Below, one piece after another: positions 58,845-64,000 of a stretch of 64,000 nucleotides of DNA. A program made the position numbers and the translations under genes. Location: the NCBI GenBank assembly GCA_021154885.1, contig JAJKHS010000024.1, forward strand, positions 1 through 64,000, written 5' to 3'. The stretch's first letter is position 1. Every line of letters starts with the position of its first letter. Source of the DNA: Thermoanaerobaculum sp. GTDB lineage: Bacteria; Acidobacteriota; Thermoanaerobaculia; Multivoradales; UBA5704. The notes below the pieces were generated by a model. The model saw only the letters and a list, made by a program, of their open reading frames with translations, was not told the origin of the DNA and did no database searches.

Positions 58845-59238
58845 TTCGGGAGTCCTGATTGCCTCCGCTCGTGGGACCCCGGGGGTCGTCACAAGGGTGA
58901 ACGAGATTTTGACAGACCCTGAAAGATCGTTTGCTTCAAGTGTCTACGTCCAGTTGGAGGTTCTTCCCAAGGCCTCGTTCTATGGACGAGAGGAGGAGCG
59001 CATCCTTTACAACCAATACTTCAAGATCGTCCGCCACTGGGCTCCAGTTGGGGAGTCACTGATCCAAGAGGCACTAGAGGTTGCATTCCGCTGTGGTCTT
59101 TCCGCGTTTGACGCTCTCCACGTCGCATCAGCCCGTGCGGTCGGGGCTGACGAACTGATCACCAGCGAGAAACCGGGTAAACCTATTCACCGTATCCAAG
59201 GTATCACCGTCCGGACGATTCACGCTCCACAGTCCTGA
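58825..59238 (+). CDS. PIN-domain ribonuclease toxin (VapC-like)
   Basis: A 137-residue PIN-domain protein. Acidic active-site residues are visible: Asp in FVDSGVLIAS (D7), Glu in QLEVLPK, and Asp in SAFDALHVASA, followed by ADELITSEK with a further acidic residue. PIN toxins are metal-dependent RNases that cleave tRNA, rRNA or mRNA when the antitoxin is lost. ATG 58825 lies inside the antitoxin gene in another frame, indicating translational coupling. Confidence 0.85.
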   Translation: MKISFVDSGVLIASARGTPGVVTRVNEILTDPERSFASSVYVQLEVLPKASFYGREEERILYNQYFKIVRHWAPVGESLIQEALEVAFRCGLSAFDALHVASARAVGADELITSEKPGKPIHRIQGITVRTIHAPQS

Positions 59239-59285
59239 TCTGCCTAGAAGAGCCCAGGGTCGTTTCCGGGCAGAGGTTCACCGTC

Positions 59286-59684
59286 ATGGCACAGAACAGA
59301 CGAGCTCGAACCGTCGAAGAAGAGATCGCGGCCCGTCGGGAGTTGGAGGAGGGATACCAGCCCAAGACAAAGCTTGGGGAGTCCCTCTGGAAAGCTCGCC
59401 AGGAGTTCCTGCGTTCAGGGGAGCCTTTCCTGGACGCGGACGGCTTGGAACGAGAGATCGCTGAACGCCGGGGCGGGGTGGGCTTTACTTCCATGGAACG
59501 TGACGAGAAAGAGAAAGAAGAAACTCTCCAGATGACGAGGGAGGAAGAGTTCAGGTCAGAGTTCGATCATCTCTTGATGAAAGCTCGCCAGGAGTACGCG
59601 CGCTCCGGTGAACCTTGGCTGGATGCGGATGGCTTGGAGCGAGAAATCGCTGAACGTCGTGGCGGAGTCCGCGAAGAGGATTGA
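59286..59684 (+). CDS. orphan double antitoxin (two fused copies of the antitoxin motif)
   Basis: A 132-residue protein with two tandem copies of the antitoxin block of the upstream gene: KARQEFLRSGEPFLDADGLE and KARQEYARSGEPWLDADGLE, each followed by REIAERRGG. The second copy could also be translated alone from the in-frame ATG 59493. No toxin gene follows; an inverted-repeat element lies there instead. It may be a remnant of a second toxin-antitoxin unit whose toxin was deleted and whose antitoxins fused, or an anti-addiction protein able to neutralise the PIN toxin at 58825-59238. Confidence 0.7.
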   Translation: MAQNRRARTVEEEIAARRELEEGYQPKTKLGESLWKARQEFLRSGEPFLDADGLEREIAERRGGVGFTSMERDEKEKEETLQMTREEEFRSEFDHLLMKARQEYARSGEPWLDADGLEREIAERRGGVREED

Positions 59685-59713
59685 GCGTCTCGGTCCTGGT
59701 TCAGAATTGTTTT

Positions 59714-59893
59714 GAGCCCGTAGGGCAGCAGACTCCCAGCCCAGGGCGGGAGCCGTGGGAAAAACGCATTTAATAATCTCAATTGAGCCCCGTCAGGGGC
59801 GACAGACGCCCTTGGCAGGGCTCAAGAATTTGTTTTTTCCGTCTCTTCTCAGGGCTCTCGCCCTGGGCGAGGAGTCTGCCGCCCTACGGGCTC
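59714..59893. mobile_element. inverted-repeat element, MITE-like or structured RNA
   Basis: A 180-bp element with 41-bp imperfect terminal inverted repeats (59714-59754 and 59853-59893, about four mismatches), starting GAGCCCGTAGGGC. The AT-rich interior holds a small hairpin (GCCCCGTCAGGGGC) and A/T runs that continue the pairing (GGGAAAAACG / TTTTTTCC). It has no coding capacity. It sits directly after the orphan antitoxin and before the TIR-CHAT remnant. No target-site duplication is obvious, so it may be an immobile palindromic element. Confidence 0.6.
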
Positions 59894-59916
59894 GCGGCTG
59901 AGAATTGCCACAAACC

Positions 59917-59980
59917 TCTCCCTCTTCTCCCGGCGGTTGGGGGGGAGGCTGGGAGAGGAGGGCCGGGGTGATGAGGGACA
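59917..59980. repeat. dispersed repeat family B (copy 3)
   Basis: The reverse complement matches 938-1000 closely (CCCTCATCACCCCGGCCCTC...). It truncates the 3' end of the TIR-CHAT remnant. No gene is seen in 59685-59990. Confidence 0.7.
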
Positions 59981-59992
59981 GTGCGCCCTGCC

Positions 59993-60459
59993 GAGGATTC
60001 CCGGGTCGGCGTGGCAGGTGACGTGGAGCACGTGGTAGCGCTCGGTCTGGAGGGCTTTCCCGGATCGCCTTGACCGTGCCCCTCTCGATGACGCGGACGT
60101 AGGCGGGCCGCTGCTGCTTGCGGGCGGGCTCAACGGCGTCGAGGAACTCGCGCTCCATGTCCAGCAACTCGCCGCGGGCGTTCTGCTCTTCGGGGCTGCC
60201 GATGGCGACCAGGATGCGCAGCGGACCGGAGATGGGCAGGGCCGGGGAAGAACACAAGCCGGCGGTGGCGCGGAACAGGCGGACGTGGGGGTCGCTCAAG
60301 CCCTTGGGCGAATGCTCCGCCGCCGGCGTCCCATCCGCCGATCTCCCAATCGTCGAAGAAGACGCGGAGACCAGCGTTGCGGAGGTTTTCCGCCAGACGA
60401 CGGACCGTATTGCCATCCGCGCGGCTATAAGATATGAAGACGTCGTAGGTCTCCGGCAT
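59993..60459 (-). pseudogene. TIR-CHAT defence-type protein remnant, internally deleted and frameshifted
   Basis: On the minus strand ATG 60459 opens a TIR domain start (MPETYDVFISYSRADGNTVR ... GLRVFFDDWEIG, to about 60325). A second frame from about 60317 to 60057 then reads PLRILVAIGSPEEQNARGEL and VRVIERGTVKAIRE, the start of a CHAT caspase-like domain. A third frame (60055-59993) continues ERYHVLHVTCHADPG with the CHAT catalytic histidine. Most of the TIR domain, the CHAT cysteine half and everything downstream are missing, and family B repeat sequence follows. Intact proteins of this layout occur as effector-like or signalling proteins in bacteria; this copy is dead. Confidence 0.7.
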
Positions 60460-60527
60460 TCGGTCTCTCTCGCTCTGCTTACAGGAATTCTACCCCAGGA
60501 GCAGCTCGAACAGGTCCAGAGAGCCTC

Positions 60528-60658
60528 AAACATTGGAAAAACGGCCTGAACATTGAAAAAAGCCGTGAAACAATGTTCCTCCAGCTTTTTCAATGTTCAA
60601 GCCCGTGAAACATTGTTTTTTCCGAAAAAACAATGGAAAAAGCCAGGAAACAATGTTT
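60528..60658. repeat. AT-rich array of seven AACATTG/CAATGTT sites spaced about 20 bp
   Basis: Seven copies of AACATTG or its complement (one degenerate, ACAATGG) start near 60529, 60549, 60571, 60591, 60609, 60630 and 60651, with 18-22 bp between starts. They are embedded in A/T runs and alternate in orientation, forming several dyads, for example GAACATTG...CAATGTTC at 60548-60578. The block stands out from the GC-rich surroundings. It lies between the start of the TIR-CHAT remnant and the 3' end of the SGNH gene. Iteron-like protein-binding sites or a compound operator are possible. Confidence 0.75.
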
Positions 60659-60697
60659 CAGGCGGTTTTCCGGCGAAAAAAGGGCGGAAAACCTGTT

Positions 60698-61744
60698 CTA
60701 GGGCCTGCCAGCCGCCAATTCCTTGATTTTGGGCGTTAAAGCCCGTCCCACGGCGTCATGGCCGGCAGCGTTCCAGTGCGTGTCCCGGGGATAGCGTAGC
60801 CGATTCCAATCGGTCCTGGAAAGCAGGTCGTCGACGGCAACGAAAGGGACGCCCAGAGTTTTCAGACGTTCCTGGACGGCGAGTCGGTCGCGGCGGAACT
60901 CGGCGCCGCGGTCGTCGATCAGCACGGCGAGGAAGCGGCCGCCCTGGGCCTCGGTCAGGCGGCGGGCCTCGGCGAGGTTCTGGACGGTGGGCTCGTAGTC
61001 CGCGGCTGTGGAGGCCGGCTCCTTCCTGGAACGGCCGAGCGCCTCCTTGGTCTTCTCGGCCAGGGCGGGGAGGGCCAGGCGCATCAGGTTCGAGTGCCCC
61101 TCGAGCCAGGCCGTTAGCGGGCCCAGCACGGGCAGCCGGGTCTCGCGTAGATAGAGGTTGCCGCCGATCAGCACGAGCCGGTCGAGGTAGGTCTGGCCCA
61201 CGAGGTAGCCGGCCCGGTAGGCGAACGGGGCGGCGCAGCGCTGGCGATCCCAGAGCGGGGAGAGGGTCATCACCACCACGGCCGGCCGCAGCGCGGGGAG
61301 GAAGCGGCGCAGGCGGGCCATCATCTGCCGACTGCTGTAGCCTGGAACGCCGGCGTTCTCCACGCGCACCCCCGCCTCGCGCTCGATCACGGCCGAGTAG
61401 CTGCGGCCGGCCGGTACCCCCTCGCCGAAGGTCATCGAGTCGCCGATGGCGAGGACGACGGGGCGCGGCGGCGCAGGGTGGGGCTGCTCCCGCAATCCCC
61501 GGGCGTCGACGGCGATCGGGATGTCGAATTCATGTTCCTTGGCGATCTCCCGGCCGTGGAAGCCGGGCCGGAGGGTATAGCCCGCCGCCGGATCCGCTTG
61601 GAAGAGGTAGCGGGCGTGGTTGCCGCCCGCAAACCAGGGGGAGCCGCGGCCGGCCGAGCCGATCCCCAGGATGCGCAACGCCGCCTCGGCGGCGAGCAGG
61701 GTGAGGAGGATGGAGAAGGCCGAGAGGGCCAGTTTCTTAAGCAT
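60698..61744 (-). CDS. SGNH/GDSL hydrolase, membrane-anchored or secreted
   Basis: A 348-residue protein with an N-terminal hydrophobic segment (about 3-25) and an SGNH-hydrolase domain. The nucleophile block is AIGDSMTFGEG, a Gly/Asn-type block follows (ENAGVPGYSS), and the C-terminal DTHWNAAGH carries the catalytic Asp/His pair. Such proteins remove or add O-acetyl groups on extracellular glycans. ATG 61744 is chosen because it opens the signal/anchor helix; it overlaps the end of the upstream GT-C-like gene by 8 bp. Confidence 0.8.
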   Translation of the reverse strand: MLKKLALSAFSILLTLLAAEAALRILGIGSAGRGSPWFAGGNHARYLFQADPAAGYTLRPGFHGREIAKEHEFDIPIAVDARGLREQPHPAPPRPVVLAIGDSMTFGEGVPAGRSYSAVIEREAGVRVENAGVPGYSSRQMMARLRRFLPALRPAVVVMTLSPLWDRQRCAAPFAYRAGYLVGQTYLDRLVLIGGNLYLRETRLPVLGPLTAWLEGHSNLMRLALPALAEKTKEALGRSRKEPASTAADYEPTVQNLAEARRLTEAQGGRFLAVLIDDRGAEFRRDRLAVQERLKTLGVPFVAVDDLLSRTDWNRLRYPRDTHWNAAGHDAVGRALTPKIKELAAGRP

Positions 61745-63545
61745 GGGCCCCCTGGGACCGCCGGCGTCCCGCCGGCCTCTTCTCTTTGGCAGGTAAGTAA
61801 GTGGCCGGCGGGACGCCGGCGGTCCCAGGGGGTTTCGCGACCGGCCGCAACCTGAACGCAAACCCCCTCCCCGCGGGCGCTTCGAGCCGGAGTTGGTAGA
61901 GGTAGTACGGATCGTCCGTCCACCACATGCGGTGCGCGGCCCGGGGGTGGGCGAAGTGGAGGAGCTTGCCGGCGACGCCGCCCGGCAGGGGGACGGCGGC
62001 CACGCTCTCGGCGCCGAAGACGTCCAGGCGCCGCGGCAGGGGCGGCAGGACGTCGAGCTCGACCCCATCCAGCGGCGCCGGGCTGCCGATCAGGATCTGG
62101 CCTTCTCCGGAGGCGTCCAGGTCGATCGCGGCGGCGCCGTCCTTCCCCGGACGGAGGCTCGGGGTCAGCAGCTTGATCCACATGGCGTTGTGGACGAAGT
62201 CCTCGTGGCCCGAGGGCTTGAGGTGCGACAGCGTCGTCTCGTAGGGAAGGTAGCGCTGGGCGAAGTGCGAGACGTACGTGTAGCCGCCCCCGGGCGCCAG
62301 GAGGTAGGTCTCGGGATGTTGCCAGAGAGGGAGGAGGAATGGCGCGGCCAGGGCGGCGGCCAGCACGGCCCAGGACATACGGGCGGGCGACCGGCCGGCG
62401 GCGAACCAGAAGGCCGGGTAGAGCGGCAGGAAGTAACGGTTGGCCAGGGCCCCGCCGCCACCATAGAAGTTGAACGGCCGGATGAGGAGGAAACAGAAGG
62501 CTGCGGCCAGGGCGGCCAGGATCAGCATCCCCCGGCCCTCGCCCCGGCGAAAGGCGGCGAGGCCCAGGAGCAGGGGGAGGAAGTAGGGAAGGATGCCGAC
62601 GTGGCGGCCGACGAAAAAGTAGAGGACGTTCCAGGCCATCTGCGGCCGGTCGAAGCTCACCTGCGCCCTCCAGGTGTGGTCCCCCCGCCGGGCGATCTGC
62701 GACGTCCAGGAGCCCGCGGGGAGGTCGACCTCGGGGAAGCCGGTCGTGGAGTCGAAGCTCTGGCGCTGGCCGCCGTAGGGGGTGAGCGCGTCCGCGTCCG
62801 CCAGGTTGGCGAGGCCCGAGGAGAGGACGACCAGCCCGGCCCCGATCACCAGAGCGGCGATCCCCAGGGCCCGTCGCCCCCGGGGAACGGCCAGAGCGGC
62901 GGGGAGGAGCAGGGCGCCATAGAACGGGCGCGACATCAGGACCAGTCCCAGGAGAGCGCCGGCCGCCAGCCAGCGCAGGGCCGACCGTCCGGCCGTCTCC
63001 GGCGGCTCCCCCCCCCGGGGTGCGCCATAGGCCAGGGCCAGGGCAATCGCCGTCAGGCACATCAGGAAGAGGTCCGAGTGGACCCAGAAGACGTAGGCGA
63101 AGGCCACGGAGGCGAAGACCCAGGCGGCCACCCAGAGGGGGGCGGCGGGGCCGAGGCGGCGGCTGAGCGTCCGCGCCGCGGCCACGGCGGCCAGCGCCAG
63201 GAGCAGGGCATTGGCGATCGAGGCGCCGCGAGTGGGTGAGAGGCGCAGGAACGGGGCGATCCAGGCGGCGTAGGAGGCCGGCTTGCTGTAGGTGAAGGTA
63301 CGGCCGCTGTCGGCGCTCTGGAGGATCAGGCCCTCGGGCTTGACCCCCCACTGCTCCACGAAGCGGTCGAAGTCCCGCCGGGAGTAGCGCAGGTCGAAGT
63401 CCCACGCCAGGCTCTGGGCCTGCATGAGGTACGTGGCTTCGTCGCCCACCAGCCCCGGCCAGCTCCGCCGGTCGAAGGTCACCGCTCCCACCACCGTCGC
63501 CGCCAGGAGCAGGGCAAGGACGGCCCAGGCCAGGGAACGTTGCAT
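61737..63545 (-). CDS. polytopic GT-C-like glycosyltransferase with a repeat-derived C-terminal tail
   Basis: A 602-residue membrane protein with about ten to twelve hydrophobic segments. LVGDEATYLMQAQSLAWDF near the N-terminus carries the acidic pair expected of GT-C (ArnT/dolichyl-phosphate mannosyltransferase-like) enzymes, and RPFNFYGGGGALANRYFLPLYP near residue 380 is also typical of this group. A beta-rich soluble region follows the membrane part. The last 30 or so residues ([26 protein letters not shown]) are encoded by the paired family A repeat at 61748-61832, so the natural stop has apparently been replaced. It likely transfers a lipid-linked sugar, as the neighbouring SGNH and GT2 genes suggest. 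Confidence 0.8.
   Translation of the reverse strand: MQRSLAWAVLALLLAATVVGAVTFDRRSWPGLVGDEATYLMQAQSLAWDFDLRYSRRDFDRFVEQWGVKPEGLILQSADSGRTFTYSKPASYAAWIAPFLRLSPTRGASIANALLLALAAVAAARTLSRRLGPAAPLWVAAWVFASVAFAYVFWVHSDLFLMCLTAIALALAYGAPRGGEPPETAGRSALRWLAAGALLGLVLMSRPFYGALLLPAALAVPRGRRALGIAALVIGAGLVVLSSGLANLADADALTPYGGQRQSFDSTTGFPEVDLPAGSWTSQIARRGDHTWRAQVSFDRPQMAWNVLYFFVGRHVGILPYFLPLLLGLAAFRRGEGRGMLILAALAAAFCFLLIRPFNFYGGGGALANRYFLPLYPAFWFAAGRSPARMSWAVLAAALAAPFLLPLWQHPETYLLAPGGGYTYVSHFAQRYLPYETTLSHLKPSGHEDFVHNAMWIKLLTPSLRPGKDGAAAIDLDASGEGQILIGSPAPLDGVELDVLPPLPRRLDVFGAESVAAVPLPGGVAGKLLHFAHPRAAHRMWWTDDPYYLYQLRLEAPAGRGFAFRLRPVAKPPGTAGVPPATYLPAKEKRPAGRRRSQGAHA
61748..61832. repeat. paired palindromic repeat family A (copies 3 and 4, inverted)
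   Basis: Two perfect 30-bp inverted copies (61748-61777 and 61803-61832) of the CTGGGACCGCCGGCGTCC element flank a 25-nt loop. The pair is inside the coding sequence of the GT-C-like protein and a few bases before the start of the SGNH gene. Its RNA would form a very stable hairpin over the intergenic junction. Confidence 0.9.
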
Positions 63546-63585
63546 GGCGGGGGATTATACGGTGCCTCCTGTTACAATCCCCCCG

Positions 63586-64000
63586 ATGAGTTCCCAGCCG
63601 ATCCCCATCCGGCCTCCGGTCGAGACCGCGCCTGAGCCGGCGGAAGTGGAGGTCTCCGTCATCATCCCCGTGCGCGACGAGGTGGAGACGGTGGAGGAGC
63701 TCGCGACGCGGGTGGCGGCGGTGCTGGAGGGACTGGGGCGGACGTTCGAGATCCTCTTCGTGGACGACGGCTCGCGCGACGGCACCCCCGAGCGGGTGCG
63801 CCGGGTGCGGGAGCGGGACGGGCGGGTCAAGCTGGTGCGGCTGCGGCGGAACTTCGGCAAGGCCGCGGCCCTCTCCGCCGGCTTCGATCACTCCCAGGGC
63901 CGCATCATCGTCACCATGGACGGCGACCTGCAGGACGATCCGGAGGAGATCCCCCGCTTCCTCGCCACCCTGGAGGAGGCTGACCTCGACCTCGTCTCCG
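63586..64000 (+). CDS. family 2 glycosyltransferase, polyprenyl-phosphate sugar synthase type (3'-truncated)
   Basis: The first 138 residues of a GT2 enzyme that runs off the window. EVSVIIPVRDEVETVEELA, LFVDDGSRDGT, LRRNFGKAAALSAGF and the DxD motif DGDLQDDPEEIP are those of DPM1/GtrB-like enzymes, which load a sugar onto undecaprenyl phosphate. It is divergent from the GT-C-like gene with only 40 bp between the starts. Together they could form a donor-synthase and transferase pair. Confidence 0.9.
   Translation, partial: MSSQPIPIRPPVETAPEPAEVEVSVIIPVRDEVETVEELATRVAAVLEGLGRTFEILFVDDGSRDGTPERVRRVRERDGRVKLVRLRRNFGKAAALSAGFDHSQGRIIVTMDGDLQDDPEEIPRFLATLEEADLDLVS

Noticed and set aside
59793-60593. 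A 266-codon minus-strand frame as an intact gene
   Set aside because: Only its middle part resembles a known domain (CHAT start). The ends run into the AT-rich array and repeat sequence, and the true domain continues in other frames.
60528-60658. Possible CRISPR array
   Set aside because: Sites are only 7 bp and alternate in orientation, there are no identical 25-40 bp direct repeats with unique spacers, and no cas genes are in the window.

Overview
This is a GC-rich (about 70% by eye) bacterial chromosomal segment. Several things point to Acidobacteriota, perhaps Thermoanaerobaculia-like, although no rRNA or marker gene is present to prove it: an ECF sigma factor coupled to Ser/Thr kinase-TPR proteins, a sedolisin-type secreted protease with TolB-like repeats and a C-terminal FESG motif, many extragenic palindromic repeats, and a large lipopeptide NRPS.

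Layout. 1-2499: end of a surface-glycan locus (sugar-nucleotide epimerase, flippase). 2500-9840: a region of decay and repeats, with a frameshifted small gene, a cupin remnant, and a 1945-residue secreted sedolisin lying between two inverted copies of one dispersed repeat. 9841-41343: a biosynthetic gene cluster. It holds a carbamoyltransferase lacking the ornithine signatures, a SyrP/TauD-like dioxygenase, an SbnB-like dehydrogenase, an 8210-residue FAAL-initiated NRPS, a two-domain multicopper oxidase and short TolC-like protein translationally coupled to it, and a PLP aminotransferase. 41565-47685: ECF sigma factor plus two tandem paralogous kinase-TPR receptors in one overlapping operon. 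47702-54000: three paralogous secreted proteins of an unrecognised two-domain family, with a GT-C-like membrane protein between the first and second. 54187-58579: methyltransferase, SDR epimerase, GT2 and a polytopic membrane protein. 58632-60700: a PIN-type toxin-antitoxin module, an orphan double antitoxin, a 180-bp inverted-repeat element, a TIR-CHAT pseudogene and an AT-rich array of AACATTG sites about 20 bp apart. 60698-64000: SGNH hydrolase, GT-C-like protein and a truncated GT2, again a surface-glycan theme.

How the genes may work together. The NRPS reads FAAL-ACP / C-A-PCP / C-A-PCP-E / C-A(Pro-like)-PCP / C-PCP with no A domain / C-A(Thr)-PCP / C(active-site His pair deleted)-A-PCP / C-A-PCP-TE. 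This predicts an acylated hexa- or heptapeptide with one D-residue. The SbnB-like enzyme and altered carbamoyltransferase suggest 2,3-diaminopropionate and its carbamoylated form (3-ureidoalanine), and the dioxygenase suggests a beta-hydroxylated residue. The copper oxidase and TolC-like protein hint at a metal-linked role or at export. The active-site deletion in one condensation domain, the A-less module and the non-ornithine carbamoyltransferase make this cluster the most promising candidate for new chemistry. Products and specificities are inferences from motifs read by eye.
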